NCBI RefSeq assembly: GCF_947367085.1
Contig: NZ_CANBCP010000001.1
Coordinates: forward strand, 1-64,000
Length of the DNA: 64,000 nucleotides
Reading direction: 5' to 3'
Source: an uncultured Lactobacillus sp.
GTDB taxonomy: Bacteria; Bacillota; Bacilli; Lactobacillales; Lactobacillaceae
Positions 48,796 to 58,222 of this stretch are shown piece after piece (position 1 is the stretch's first letter; every line of letters begins with the position of its first letter). Made by a program: the position numbers and the translations under genes. Under the pieces are notes generated by a model, which made no database searches, was not told the DNA's origin, and saw only the letters and a list, made by a program, of their open reading frames with translations.

Positions 48796-50679
48796 ATGAA
48801 TATGAAGCCCGGAAAATACGAAGTAAAAGCTAAGGGACATGGCTCAAGTTTCATGCCAATGCAAGTAACCTTAGGTGAAGATAAGATCGAAGATATTAAT
48901 ATCGATTCGAGTGGTGAAACCCGTGGAGTTGCGGATGAAGTTTTTAAACGATTACCTAAAGAAATTGTTGATAATCAAACTTTAAACGTGGATAGTGTAT
49001 CAGGTGCGACTATTTCAAGTCATGGAGTAATCGATGGTGTTGCCCAAGCAATTGAAATGGCTGGTGGCGATAGTGATGAATGGAAAAGACGCCAAAAGCC
49101 AGCTTCTCAAAAAGCCCAAGATCAAGAGATTACTACTGATGTGGCAATAGTCGGTGCTGGTGGTGCTGGTTTAGCTGCAGCAGTTCGTTCAATTCAACAG
49201 GGTGAAGATGTAGTTATTTTAGAAAAATATCCTCAAATCGGTGGTAATACTAGCCGTGCAGGTGGCCCAATGAATGCGGCTGAAGCGGATTGGCAAAAAA
49301 AATTCAAGTCTTTAGCTGGTGAAAAGGAAACTTTGGAAGAATTAGCTGCAACTCCAATTGAAGAGATTGATCCTGAATACCAAGAGGACTTTAAAAAATT
49401 ACAAAAACAAATTCAAGATTATGTAGATTCTGGTGCCAGCTATTTGTTTGATTCGACTTTACTTCATGAAATTCAAACTTACTTGGGCGGGAAGAGAACT
49501 GATTTAAATGGTAAAGAAATTCATGGTAAATATGCTTTGGTTCATGAGTTAGTAACTAATGCTTTGGATTCCGTTAAATGGCTAGCTGACTTAGGTGTTA
49601 AGTTTGATAATGAGGAGGTAACTGAACCAGTTGGTGGACTTTGGCGGCGTGGCCATAAGCCAGTTGAACCAATGGGTTATGCTTACATTCACGTGTTAGG
49701 TGACTGGGTTAAAGAACATGGTGCACATCTTCTGACTGAGACGGCTGCTAAAGACTTAATTATTGAAGATGGCGCAGTTAAAGGCGTAGTTGCTCAAAGA
49801 AAAGACGGCAGCAAAGTTACTGTGCATGCCAAGGCGGTCATTTTAACTGCGGGTGGCTTTGGCGCAAATACGAAGATGGTTCAAAAATACAATACTTATT
49901 GGGAAAGTATTGATGACGATATTGCCACTACCAACTCGCCAGCTATTACTGGGGATGGAATTAAGCTGGGACTTGAAGCAGGAGCCGACTTATTTGGAAT
50001 GGGCTTTATCCAATTGATGCCAGTATCTGATCCCAAGACTGGTGAATTGTTTACTGGCTTGCAGACTCCACCGGCTAACTTCATTATGGTTAACCAAAAG
50101 GGAAAACGTTTTGTAAATGAATTTGCTGAACGTGATACTTTGGCAAAAGCAGCAATTGCTAATGGCGGTCTATTTTACTTAATTGCCGATGACAAGATCA
50201 AAGAAACAGCTTATAACACAACTCAAGAATCCATTGATGCCCAAGTTGAAGCAGGAACTTTATTTAGAGCTGATACGTTAGAAGATTTGGCTAAGCAAGT
50301 TGGCATGGATCCAGAAACTTTAGTTGAAACAATAAAAACTTATAACGAAGATGTTGATCGCGGCCAAGACCCAGAATTTCATAAGAACGTCTTTGGCTTA
50401 AAGTGCGAAGTTGCACCATTTTATGCAACACCTCGTAAGCCTGCTATTCACCACACGATGGGAGGATTAGTAATTGATACTAAAGCTCGCGTTTTAAATA
50501 AAGAAGGCCAAGCAATTAAGGGACTTTATAGTGCTGGTGAAAATGCTGGCGGTATTCATGCCGGAAATCGTTTAGGTGGAAACTCTTTAGCAGATATTTT
50601 CACTTTTGGACGTATCGCAGCTGATACTGCTTTTGAGGAAAATAATAGTGATGCCAATAGTGGAGCATCAATGCATTAA
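48796..50679 (+). CDS. Flavin-type fumarate reductase with FMN-binding domain and DxxSGAS tail
   Basis: 627 residues. N-terminal FMN_bind domain with DSVSGAT (66-72), the classical ApbE flavinylation site. FAD-binding domain with [15 protein letters not shown] (117-130) and [19 protein letters not shown]; catalytic region [15 protein letters not shown] and [33 protein letters not shown]. No signal peptide, so cytoplasmic or membrane-bound through its partner. Reduces fumarate to succinate; a related 2-enoate substrate is possible. The very end is DANSGAS-MH (619-627), as in pyruvate oxidase. Confidence 0.9.
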   Translation: MNMKPGKYEVKAKGHGSSFMPMQVTLGEDKIEDINIDSSGETRGVADEVFKRLPKEIVDNQTLNVDSVSGATISSHGVIDGVAQAIEMAGGDSDEWKRRQKPASQKAQDQEITTDVAIVGAGGAGLAAAVRSIQQGEDVVILEKYPQIGGNTSRAGGPMNAAEADWQKKFKSLAGEKETLEELAATPIEEIDPEYQEDFKKLQKQIQDYVDSGASYLFDSTLLHEIQTYLGGKRTDLNGKEIHGKYALVHELVTNALDSVKWLADLGVKFDNEEVTEPVGGLWRRGHKPVEPMGYAYIHVLGDWVKEHGAHLLTETAAKDLIIEDGAVKGVVAQRKDGSKVTVHAKAVILTAGGFGANTKMVQKYNTYWESIDDDIATTNSPAITGDGIKLGLEAGADLFGMGFIQLMPVSDPKTGELFTGLQTPPANFIMVNQKGKRFVNEFAERDTLAKAAIANGGLFYLIADDKIKETAYNTTQESIDAQVEAGTLFRADTLEDLAKQVGMDPETLVETIKTYNEDVDRGQDPEFHKNVFGLKCEVAPFYATPRKPAIHHTMGGLVIDTKARVLNKEGQAIKGLYSAGENAGGIHAGNRLGGNSLADIFTFGRIAADTAFEENNSDANSGASMH

Positions 50680-50710
50680 CTTGGATGGAATGGAAAAGAG
50701 TTGAGTCGAA

Positions 50711-51199
50711 ATGTTTTTGAAAAGTCATTTTGGCACAATAATTACCACCGTACTTTCTCTAATTATGGGATTGGTGATGGCAATCGCTGTAGCCTTAGTT
50801 GATAATTTAGGAATGAATTGGACAGTAATTTTTAAATTATGGGCAGAAATTTTCATGATTGTGTTTATGGTTAGTTTATTTGTCCCATACAATGATTGGG
50901 GCAATTGGCTGGCTAATGCAGTAGGACTAAAAGAAGGAACAGTTGGCTTTAATTTGGTACAGGCAATTATTCCGTCTGCAATTTTGAACACTTTCAACAC
51001 CCTAATTTGTAGTGGACAGAGCATTTTTTATAATTCAGCTATTCCTCAAGCTGCAAGAATGCAAACCTGGATTAATGGCTGTTTACATGATTGGTTGATT
51101 TTCTTTATCGTGTCTTATTTTGCATCGTTTATCGCTGTTTGGGCAGGAACAAGAGTCGCAACTATGATTTTAGGTAAACCAGAACCAAAATCAGTTTAA
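50711..51199 (+). CDS. Four-segment membrane protein linked to fumarate reductase
   Basis: 162 residues, about four membrane segments in two similar halves (each with a W-rich ...W...N/D-W stretch: WTVIFKLWAEIFMIVFMVS, NGCLHDWLIFFIVSY). Resembles small DUF2798-type proteins but I am not certain. 31 bases after the fumarate reductase, so in its operon; a membrane docking or electron-entry role is conceivable but unproven. Confidence 0.6.
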   Translation: MFLKSHFGTIITTVLSLIMGLVMAIAVALVDNLGMNWTVIFKLWAEIFMIVFMVSLFVPYNDWGNWLANAVGLKEGTVGFNLVQAIIPSAILNTFNTLICSGQSIFYNSAIPQAARMQTWINGCLHDWLIFFIVSYFASFIAVWAGTRVATMILGKPEPKSV

Positions 51200-51213
51200 C
51201 TAAATTTTTATCT

Positions 51214-51258
51214 AAAAAAATAACCTTCTTTTTCAAAGTTGAAAAGGGAGGTTATTTT
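51214..51258. terminator. Bidirectional terminator
   Basis: AAATAACCT..CTTTTTCAA / TTGAAAAGGGAGGTTATTT between convergent genes. Confidence 0.85.
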
Positions 51259-51273
51259 GTTACACGTGAAACT

Positions 51274-52428
51274 TTATGAACCATCATATGAGTCATCTAC
51301 GATTGGTCCTTTGCTAGAGTCATTGCCCAACGGCTCTAGAATTTTTGCTTTGTTTACAAATGGAATATTGATGTGCTCACGAGCAGTAGCTGCAATATCA
51401 GAAATAATTTCATTTGCAACAAGGCGAACTTCGGGATCTAAAGAAAGATAGGCATGGCTAAATTGAATTGCACCACGAAGCTTGTTAGCAGTTAGTTGGT
51501 TGAATTCAGTGATCTTTTCATTTTCAAGGGCACTGAATAAGGCGAGCCAGAGAGATTCGCGCTTTTCTCGAGGAATTTGCGTATTCCAAGAGATAAAGGA
51601 ATGACGAATGATCCGACTGGAGTTAGTTAAGCCAGGTGCTAAAACAAACCCATTTCGTGCAACACGCCACCTGCGCGGGTCGTGCTGTTTTAACATTTTT
51701 GCATTACTGCGGACGACTAGCGTTCTTTCTGGGTGATCGAGCATCATACCGAAAATTGATTCCTCGGGTACATAAGTGATTAGTTTTGGTAAAACTCTTT
51801 GAAAAGAAGGGCTTGAGTAAGTTGACCGCATAAAGCCTGGTCCATCAAAGCTAAATGCCTTGATAATGCGATCTTGATCAGCAATTGGCAAAGCAGAAGC
51901 AGCGTAAGCCGCCAAATTACCTCCTTTGGAGTGACCAACGGTATAAATGAAATCATGGGGATACTTTTTTGCTACGCTTTTTAAATAATCGGCTGCAATT
52001 GACTGACCGACAATTTGGGGCTGATAGGACATATCGACATCTTCATTTAAACCGATCATCGAACCATCAGTTCCACGAAAAGCAACAATAATCGTATTTT
52101 TATTCAGTCGAGTTGTAGCAGCAGTAAATTGAACTGCCGGCTTTTTTTGCATGTAGTCGGTCCAATCAAGAATTTCCATTTTGCGATAGCGATCACTTAA
52201 TGGCATTAATTCAAGTTCAGTTGTGTCCATTTTGTTAAGTTGGTAAGGTTTAGTTCGCTTGAATAAAAGTCTTTTTGAGGCTTCACCAATCTTGTGACCG
52301 CCTACTGATGAATCATAAGGTAAGTAGATCAAGTGAGCAAATAAAGCAGCGTCGACGCTATTGAAAGGTTCGACTTCGAAACTGAGGTCGCCACGCCAAC
52401 GAATGTAGTCTAATAATTTAGGCATCAA
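51274..52428 (-). CDS. DUF2974 (Mbeg1-like) alpha/beta hydrolase
   Basis: 384 residues. Nucleophile elbow GHSKGGNLAAYAA with the Ser, upstream IIVAFRGTDGSMIGLNEDVD oxyanion region and DGPGFMRS after it, as in lipase-like DUF2974 proteins. No signal peptide. Substrate unknown. Single gene. Confidence 0.82.
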   Translation of the reverse strand: MMPKLLDYIRWRGDLSFEVEPFNSVDAALFAHLIYLPYDSSVGGHKIGEASKRLLFKRTKPYQLNKMDTTELELMPLSDRYRKMEILDWTDYMQKKPAVQFTAATTRLNKNTIIVAFRGTDGSMIGLNEDVDMSYQPQIVGQSIAADYLKSVAKKYPHDFIYTVGHSKGGNLAAYAASALPIADQDRIIKAFSFDGPGFMRSTYSSPSFQRVLPKLITYVPEESIFGMMLDHPERTLVVRSNAKMLKQHDPRRWRVARNGFVLAPGLTNSSRIIRHSFISWNTQIPREKRESLWLALFSALENEKITEFNQLTANKLRGAIQFSHAYLSLDPEVRLVANEIISDIAATAREHINIPFVNKAKILEPLGNDSSKGPIVDDSYDGS

Positions 52429-52573
52429 ATACTCCTTTCTTTAAAGTATTTACTCCTATTTTAATATTGTTAATCTAAACTAGATTATTATATCTTAATA
52501 ATGGAACTTTCTTAAAGTAATAGTCAAAAATTCTGATCAAATAGTATTAATGTATAGAATTGAGTGAGAAATA

Positions 52574-52587
52574 ATTTCCCAGGAAAT
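52574..52587. repeat. Palindrome ATTTCC-CA-GGAAAT before the GTPase gene
   Basis: 14-base inverted repeat 65 bases upstream of the start; its reverse complement occurs right after the stop codon at 54584-54597. May be an operator or a processing or recombination mark. Confidence 0.5.
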
Positions 52588-52652
52588 ATAATTTTGCATA
52601 TTTTCTTAACTTGAACAAAAATAAAAGTAGCTAACTAAAAGGAAATACTATT

Positions 52653-54581
52653 ATGAAAAAATTAATTACTGGAATTCTTGCACACGTTGATGCAGGAAAG
52701 ACCACTTTAACTGAAGGACTTCTTTATACCGCTGGCAGCTTACGTAAGCTGGGAAGAGTCGATAATGGGGACGCGTTTTTAGATTCTGATGCGTTGGAGA
52801 AAAAGCGCGGCATCACGATTTTTTCTCACCAAGCCCAGCTTCAAACAGATAATCTTCACTTAACGATCTTAGATACTCCCGGCCACATTGACTTTGCGAG
52901 CCAAACACAGCAAGTATTGACTGCACTGGATTATGCAATTTTGGTTGTTTCAGCTGCAGATGGGATTACCAGCTATACGAAAACTCTGTGGCGCTTACTT
53001 AAAAATCATAATGTTCCAACTTTTATTTTTGTGAATAAAATGGATACTCAAGGCGCTGACAAAGATAAAATTCTAAAAGAAATTCAGAAGTCGCTCAGTC
53101 AAAATGCAGTCGATTTTACAAACAAAGATGATGACTTTTATGAAAATGTCGCAACAAGCGATGAAGAAGTTTTAGAAAAATATCTTGAGCAAGGTGACAT
53201 CGATGACGAAGAAATTCAAAAAATGATAGCTGACCGCAAAGTCTTTCCAGTCTATTTTGGCTCGGCCTTAAAGCTAGAAAATATCGAATTGTTTTTAAAA
53301 GGACTAGAAAAATGGACCATCCAGCCTAGCTATGGTTCAGAATTTGGAGCTCGCGTTTTTAAGATCTCTCATGATGAGAAGGGACAACGGCTAACGCGGC
53401 TCAAAATTATAGGTGGTGAATTAAAAGCTAAAAGCGAAGTATTACCTGGTCAAAAAGTTGATCAGCTGCGAAATTATAATGGTGAAAAATTTGAAATCAA
53501 ATCTGTAGCTACTGCCGGTGTCGTTATCGCGGCTACTGGCTTAAGCTCCACCTATCCTGGCCAAGGATTAGGTAATCAAAAAGATATAATTGAAAATTCG
53601 CTACGACCGGTTTTAACTTATAAACTTAATCCATTAAATAATGATATCCATGTCTGCTTAGAAAAATTACGAATTCTAGAAGATGAGGATCCTAGCTTGC
53701 ATGTCACGTGGTCGGAGCACCTGCAAGAAATACATGTCCAAATTATGGGTCAAGTTCAGCTAGAAATACTAGAACAAATTATGCAAGAGCGCTTCAATTT
53801 AAAAGTTGCATTTGAAGAAGGCAGTATATTATATGCCGAAACTATCACAGATAAAATTGAAGCAGTTGGTCATTTTGAGCCGCTGCGTCATTATGCAGAA
53901 GTCCATTTGTTGCTTGAGCCAGCACCAGCTGGTAGCGGGATTCAATTTAAAAATAAGTGCAGTTTAGAAGTTTTGACTAAAAATTGGCAACATCAAATTA
54001 TGACTGCACTTGAAAGCAAGGAGCATCGCGGCGTCCTCACAGCGTCCCCAATAACTGACATGAAGATCACGCTCATTGGCGGCAAAGGTAGCAACGTCCA
54101 TACTGTTGGTGGAGATTTTAGGCAGGCTGCTTGGCGAGCAGTTCGCCAGGGATTAATGGAATTAAATCTGCGTTCTCAAACAAAGCTGCTTGAGCCATGG
54201 TATGACTTTCGTTTAGAAGTTGGCCAAGATCAAGTGGGCCGTGCGATGAATGATATCCAAAAAATGGGTGGACATTTTGATGCGCCACAAGAAGAGGGCG
54301 AGTACGTAATTTTAACAGGAAGTGCACCAGTTGCCCAAATGAGAGATTACGCCAAAGAAGTGCGCGCTTATACTCATGGTCAGGGAAATCTTGAATGCAT
54401 CGTCAAAGGCTATTTTGATTGTCACAATGCGCAAGAAGTCATTGCCCAAAAAAACTATGATCCAGAATCTGATTTGGAAAATACACCTAACTCTGTTTTT
54501 TGCTCGCATGGGGCTGGTCATACTGTTGTTTGGCAAGATGTGCCCCAAGCTGCTCAATTTCCATACCAATATCCAATTTAA
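52653..54581 (+). CDS. TetM-like ribosomal translation GTPase
   Basis: 642 residues, EF-G-like. G1 AHVDAGKTTLTE, G2 RGITI, G3 DTPGHIDF, G4 NKMD, then domains II-V as in ribosomal protection proteins (about 640 residues). The loop that displaces tetracycline in TetM (YSPVS) reads GSNVHTVGGDFR here, so the key Pro is absent. It probably belongs to the chromosomal translation-factor GTPase group rather than an acquired resistance determinant. Ribosome rescue or stress translation is plausible. RBS AAAGGA. No mobile-element signs next to it. Confidence 0.82.
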   Translation: MKKLITGILAHVDAGKTTLTEGLLYTAGSLRKLGRVDNGDAFLDSDALEKKRGITIFSHQAQLQTDNLHLTILDTPGHIDFASQTQQVLTALDYAILVVSAADGITSYTKTLWRLLKNHNVPTFIFVNKMDTQGADKDKILKEIQKSLSQNAVDFTNKDDDFYENVATSDEEVLEKYLEQGDIDDEEIQKMIADRKVFPVYFGSALKLENIELFLKGLEKWTIQPSYGSEFGARVFKISHDEKGQRLTRLKIIGGELKAKSEVLPGQKVDQLRNYNGEKFEIKSVATAGVVIAATGLSSTYPGQGLGNQKDIIENSLRPVLTYKLNPLNNDIHVCLEKLRILEDEDPSLHVTWSEHLQEIHVQIMGQVQLEILEQIMQERFNLKVAFEEGSILYAETITDKIEAVGHFEPLRHYAEVHLLLEPAPAGSGIQFKNKCSLEVLTKNWQHQIMTALESKEHRGVLTASPITDMKITLIGGKGSNVHTVGGDFRQAAWRAVRQGLMELNLRSQTKLLEPWYDFRLEVGQDQVGRAMNDIQKMGGHFDAPQEEGEYVILTGSAPVAQMRDYAKEVRAYTHGQGNLECIVKGYFDCHNAQEVIAQKNYDPESDLENTPNSVFCSHGAGHTVVWQDVPQAAQFPYQYPI

Positions 54582-54583
54582 AT

Positions 54584-54597
54584 ATTTCCTGGGAAAT
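54584..54597. repeat. Palindrome ATTTCC-TG-GGAAAT after the GTPase gene
   Basis: Inverted copy of the palindrome at 52574-52587, located 2 bases after the stop codon. Confidence 0.5.
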
Positions 54598-54600
54598 AAA

Positions 54601-54634
54601 AATGCCTCTGAAAATTTTCAAAGGCGTTTTTTAT
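54601..54634. terminator. Bidirectional terminator
   Basis: AATGCCT-TGAAA/TTTCA-AGGCGTT followed by TTTT, between convergent GTPase and mgtC-like genes. Confidence 0.75.
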
Positions 54635-55345
54635 CTAATTCATTCCGCCGCGGCTATAATTTACACGGTGGACATCACTGTTTTTTTCAAGGGCGAGGAT
54701 GATGTCATTTTCGTCCTTACGGTTCCTAATAATGCCATCGACGTTAACAATAATTCGATCACTTGTCACATCGATGATTTTCATTGAGATTTGTTCCACT
54801 TCATTTTTAGAAAGAAAATCTTTTAATTCATCTAAAATTCCGGGATGGTTGTTTGCATCAACTTGAACTGTAAAGCGAACGTGCAAAATGATGAAATTAA
54901 TGAAGGAATCGTCGTGAAATAGAATTTGGATGAAGAACAAAAATACGGTACTGATAATACCAATCAAATACATTCCAGCACCAACAGCCATACCGATGGC
55001 GGCGGTTGCCCAGACGCCAGCTGCTGTAGTTAAACCAGAGATTTGTTCTTTTCTAACTAAAATGGTTCCGGCGCCGATGAAGGAAATACCGGTAACGATC
55101 TGAGCGGCAATTCTTGATGGGTCCAGCGCGATGTCGTGCATGCTGAGCAAGTCGAAGAAGCCGTATTTTGAAACGATCATGAATAATGCAGATGCTACTG
55201 CGACAACCATGTGAGTTCTGATTCCGGCACTCTTGCGCTGAGTTGCTCGCTCATAACCAATTGCGCTGCCACATAATGCAGCAACTAAAATCCGCAGCAG
55301 CCAATCAATTTGAGTGGGTACGCCGACTAATGATGACAATGACAT
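54635..55345 (-). CDS. MgtC/SapB-family membrane protein
   Basis: 236 residues. N-terminal MgtC domain with about four to five membrane segments (RILVAALCGSAIGYERATQRKSAGIRTHMVV, IAAQIVTGISFIGAGTILVR, GLTTAAGVWATAAIGMAVGAG) and a C-terminal ACT-like soluble domain. Linked to Mg2+ limitation or acid stress in other bacteria. Transport itself is not established. RBS GGAG. Confidence 0.88.
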   Translation of the reverse strand: MSLSSLVGVPTQIDWLLRILVAALCGSAIGYERATQRKSAGIRTHMVVAVASALFMIVSKYGFFDLLSMHDIALDPSRIAAQIVTGISFIGAGTILVRKEQISGLTTAAGVWATAAIGMAVGAGMYLIGIISTVFLFFIQILFHDDSFINFIILHVRFTVQVDANNHPGILDELKDFLSKNEVEQISMKIIDVTSDRIIVNVDGIIRNRKDENDIILALEKNSDVHRVNYSRGGMN

Positions 55346-55431
55346 ATGAAGATCTCCTATATATAATACTGCTTCATATTTTAGTCCTTTTTGGTGAAAA
55401 AATCTGTGGGTGAGAAAAATTCAATAAACAC

Positions 55432-55466
55432 AAAAAGGTTCAGATCCGTATTAATCTGAGCCTTTA
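55432..55466 (-). terminator. Terminator of deoC-gntR
   Basis: On the minus strand AAAGGCTCAGAT...ATCTGAACCTTTTT with T-run. Confidence 0.8.
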
Positions 55467-55485
55467 AAATATGTTTGATTTTTAT

Positions 55486-56226
55486 TTATAGCGATAATTT
55501 AGTATTAATTGAACCACTATTACTTTGATCTATATCAATCATGAAATAGTTCTTGTCTCCACGATATGTAGCGATAGAATATTCAAGCTTGTCACCTGAG
55601 GCTGTATAACCCAAAGTATGGAAAAGAAATACGGCTGAAGCGGGTTCAATGTTTAGAAAGGTACTAGCAGTTTTATCGGCATTTTTAACTTCTAATTTTC
55701 TTATGACATGAGTTATACCCAATTTTCTTGAATCTAATTCATCATAAAGAGATCTTTGAGTAAAGTCTACTTTTTTTAAGTTAGGAAGAGGAGAAGCTGG
55801 TAAATATGTAGTAACCAAAACAAGCGGATCATCATCAGCAAAACGTAGTCTGATCAACTTGTAAACTTTTTCTTCCTCGTCTAAATCAAAAGCTTGTCGA
55901 ACTTCTAGCGGGGGAGTAACAAGGTCGAAAAATAAGACTTTTGTTTTAGCTTGGAGACCGTTTTGTTCCATTTCTTCATTGTAACTTTTTATTACATGGG
56001 TAAACTCTTGCTCAATTTTATTTCTTTTTACAATCGTGCCACGCCGTTTTCTTTGTTCAAGGAAACCATCTTTTACTAAATTTTGAATTGCATGATTAAC
56101 GGTGGGGCGACTAACACTATACTTTTTAGCTAATTCAAGTTCTTTGGGAATGATTGATCCAACTGGATAGGTTCCATCTGAAATTTTCTTAAGCAATGTT
56201 TGTTGTATTTCTTCGTATTTCGCCAT
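55486..56226 (-). CDS. GntR/HutC-family regulator with UTRA domain
   Basis: 246 residues. N-terminal winged HTH (LLKKISDGTYPVGSIIPKELELAKKYSVSRPTVNHAIQNLVKDGFLEQRKRRGTIV) and C-terminal UTRA ligand domain (residues about 95-240). UTRA regulators respond to sugar phosphates or similar. It is 85 bases downstream of deoC and divergent from a PTS; two copies of TATGTAnnTACATA in the shared control region are its likely operators. Confidence 0.9.
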   Translation of the reverse strand: MAKYEEIQQTLLKKISDGTYPVGSIIPKELELAKKYSVSRPTVNHAIQNLVKDGFLEQRKRRGTIVKRNKIEQEFTHVIKSYNEEMEQNGLQAKTKVLFFDLVTPPLEVRQAFDLDEEEKVYKLIRLRFADDDPLVLVTTYLPASPLPNLKKVDFTQRSLYDELDSRKLGITHVIRKLEVKNADKTASTFLNIEPASAVFLFHTLGYTASGDKLEYSIATYRGDKNYFMIDIDQSNSGSINTKLSL

Positions 56227-56311
56227 ATAAGTCCACCTAACAATCTTTCAAATTTTGCAAAATCAGTTTAATTGAATTTAGAGTAAAGGTCAATTATATA
56301 GTTAAAGAGCA

Positions 56312-57025
56312 CTAGCGATTGATTTCGATAGAGTCAACATTATCATCTTTCATTCTTTGCTTTAAGGCATTAATGATTGGTATTCCTGCACTACATCCAA
56401 TTCTATCGGCACCTGCACGAATTAAGGCTAAAAATGTATCACTGCTTCTAATTCCACCAGCAGCCTTAACTTTCACGTCGTCTCCTACGACCTCTTTCAT
56501 TAATTTAACATCTTCAACTGTTGCTCCACCAGTTCCGAAGCCTGTTGATGTTTTGATGAAATCAGGTTTTACTTCTTTAGCGATTTCTGCTAATTTCTTA
56601 ATTTCATCTTTAGTTAGATAACAATTTTCAAAGATGACTTTGCAAGGAATGTTGTGCTTATGACAAACCTCTACAAGAGTTTCCATTTCTTTCTTAATGT
56701 AGTCGTAGTCTTTGTCCTTTAACTTGGTGATGTTAATGACATAGTCAATTTCATTTGCACCATTTTTAATTGCATCTTCGGTATCAAACTTCTTGGATTC
56801 AATAGTCTGTTGTCCTAATGGGAAGGCAATTGCAGCTCCGGTATCAATATCAGTTCCCTTAAGTTGCTCAGAACAAAACTTAGATTGACATTGGTTTATT
56901 GCAACCATTTTGAAGTGATATTCTTTAGCTTCATCACAAAGCTTTTTCATATCTTCTTCCGTAGCATCAGCATGTAAGTTGGTGTGATCAATTAAGCGAG
57001 CAAAATCATCTATAGTATATTTCAT
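56312..57025 (-). CDS. deoC: Deoxyribose-phosphate aldolase
   Basis: 237 residues. Splits 2-deoxyribose 5-phosphate to glyceraldehyde 3-phosphate and acetaldehyde. Schiff-base Lys in [29 protein letters not shown], and the phosphate loop [10 protein letters not shown]. No deo nucleoside genes (deoA, deoD, deoB) are adjacent; instead it faces a PTS, so the substrate may enter as a PTS product. Confidence 0.94.
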   Translation of the reverse strand: MKYTIDDFARLIDHTNLHADATEEDMKKLCDEAKEYHFKMVAINQCQSKFCSEQLKGTDIDTGAAIAFPLGQQTIESKKFDTEDAIKNGANEIDYVINITKLKDKDYDYIKKEMETLVEVCHKHNIPCKVIFENCYLTKDEIKKLAEIAKEVKPDFIKTSTGFGTGGATVEDVKLMKEVVGDDVKVKAAGGIRSSDTFLALIRAGADRIGCSAGIPIINALKQRMKDDNVDSIEINR

Positions 57026-57048
57026 TTTTTAAATTCCTTTCTTCGAAT

Positions 57049-57062
57049 TATGTATTTACATA
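57049..57062. promoter_or_regulatory. Candidate GntR operator before deoC
   Basis: TATGTA-TT-TACATA, 24 bases upstream of the deoC start. Same arms as the element at 57235. Confidence 0.6.
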
Positions 57063-57192
57063 TTTCTTTTGACACAATTATCATAAAACCTCTTAATTGC
57101 TTTTGTCAATTATAAATTTTAATGCTTCATCGCTTTTTATTTCGCATATTATAGTAAAAAATAAGTATTTAATAAAACGCTCTCAAAATCCA

Positions 57193-57222
57193 TTGACTTT
57201 TTATAAAATTCGGAATTATAAT
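57193..57222 (+). promoter_or_regulatory. Promoter of the PTS operon
   Basis: TTGACT, 18-base spacer, TATAAT, 47 bases before the IIA start. Confidence 0.75.
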
Positions 57223-57234
57223 GTGGTTGTCAGA

Positions 57235-57248
57235 TATGTAATTACATA
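57235..57248. promoter_or_regulatory. Candidate GntR operator before the PTS operon
   Basis: Perfect 14-bp palindrome TATGTAATTACATA just after the -10 box, where repressor binding would block transcription. Confidence 0.65.
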
Positions 57249-57268
57249 ATATCAAAAGGAGGGTAAGT

Positions 57269-57688
57269 ATGGTTAATGTTATTGTTACAACTCACAAAGG
57301 ATTGGCGTCGGGCCTTAAGGCAGCATGTGAAATGATTGCTGGGAAAAATGATAATGTAAAAACTTTAGAACTTGATGAAACTGGAATTGATAACTACAAA
57401 AATAAATTAATATCGTTGCTGGATTCAGTTTCTGGCTCAGATAATTTGATTCTATGTGACTTAAAAGGTGGAACCCCTTTTAATGAATCATTTAAATACT
57501 TTCTAGCTCATCCAGATGATTTAAGAGTAGTAAGTGGTGTGAACTTACCGATGCTATTGGAAATTAGTACAAATCTTATGAGTAAAAATCTTGATGAACT
57601 TGCAAATATCGCAATAAAAGCTGGACAAACAGGAATTACTGAAGCTGTAGATGATACAGCTGATGACGATGAGGATATGGATTTTTAG
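57269..57688 (+). CDS. PTS mannose-family IIA component
   Basis: 139 residues. EIIA-Man fold with phosphorylation His in VTTHKGLASGLKAACEMIAG near residue 10, and LCDLKGGTPFNESFKYF. Takes phosphate from HPr and passes it to IIB. AAAGGAGGG RBS. Acidic tail (DDTADDDEDMDF). Confidence 0.9.
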   Translation: MVNVIVTTHKGLASGLKAACEMIAGKNDNVKTLELDETGIDNYKNKLISLLDSVSGSDNLILCDLKGGTPFNESFKYFLAHPDDLRVVSGVNLPMLLEISTNLMSKNLDELANIAIKAGQTGITEAVDDTADDDEDMDF

Positions 57689-57699
57689 GAGGAATAAAA

Positions 57700-58191
57700 A
57701 TGACACTTACATTAGTTAGAGTTGATGACAGAGTCATTCATGGACAAACAATGACTAGATGGACAAAGAAATTTCCTGTAGATGGTATTTTGGTATTTGG
57801 CGATGATATCGCCCATGACCAGCTACGTCGTAAGGTTTTAAAGGCTGCAGCTAACGAACTTAAAGTTGGAATTTATACTGTAGAACAAGCTCCTGATAAA
57901 GTGAAAAAAGGAATAGAGTCAAAGAAAAATTTCTTCCTTATCAGTAACTCACCTCAGAACTTTTCTAAATTAGTTGATATGGGAGTTGATTTTGGAAAAA
58001 CTTTAAATATCGGCCCCATGAATATGAGAGATGGTACCAAGATGGTAGGTAAGACTTGTTATATTGACCAAAAAGATTATGAAGCTTTTGAAAATATCTA
58101 TAATCATGGAATTGATATTCAATTACAAATTTTGCCGGAAGACGATATTAAGCATTGGCCTGAAATGAAAGCAAAGTATGATGCACAGTAG
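57700..58191 (+). CDS. PTS mannose/fructose/sorbose-family IIB component
   Basis: 163 residues. RVDDRVIHGQTMTRW contains the phosphorylated His (about residue 15). Transfers phosphate to the incoming sugar. 11 bases after IIA with AGGAGGA RBS. Confidence 0.93.
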   Translation: MTLTLVRVDDRVIHGQTMTRWTKKFPVDGILVFGDDIAHDQLRRKVLKAAANELKVGIYTVEQAPDKVKKGIESKKNFFLISNSPQNFSKLVDMGVDFGKTLNIGPMNMRDGTKMVGKTCYIDQKDYEAFENIYNHGIDIQLQILPEDDIKHWPEMKAKYDAQ

Positions 58192-58222
58192 ATATTAGAG
58201 TAATTGAAGAGAGGCTTCTATT

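Noticed and set aside
54376-54787. Overlapping plus-strand ORFs at the end of the TetM-like gene
   Set aside because: Shadows of the GTPase and of the antisense mgtC-like gene.
57163-57182. cre-like AATAAAACGCTCTCAA upstream of the PTS promoter
   Set aside because: Three mismatches to the consensus; not listed as a site.
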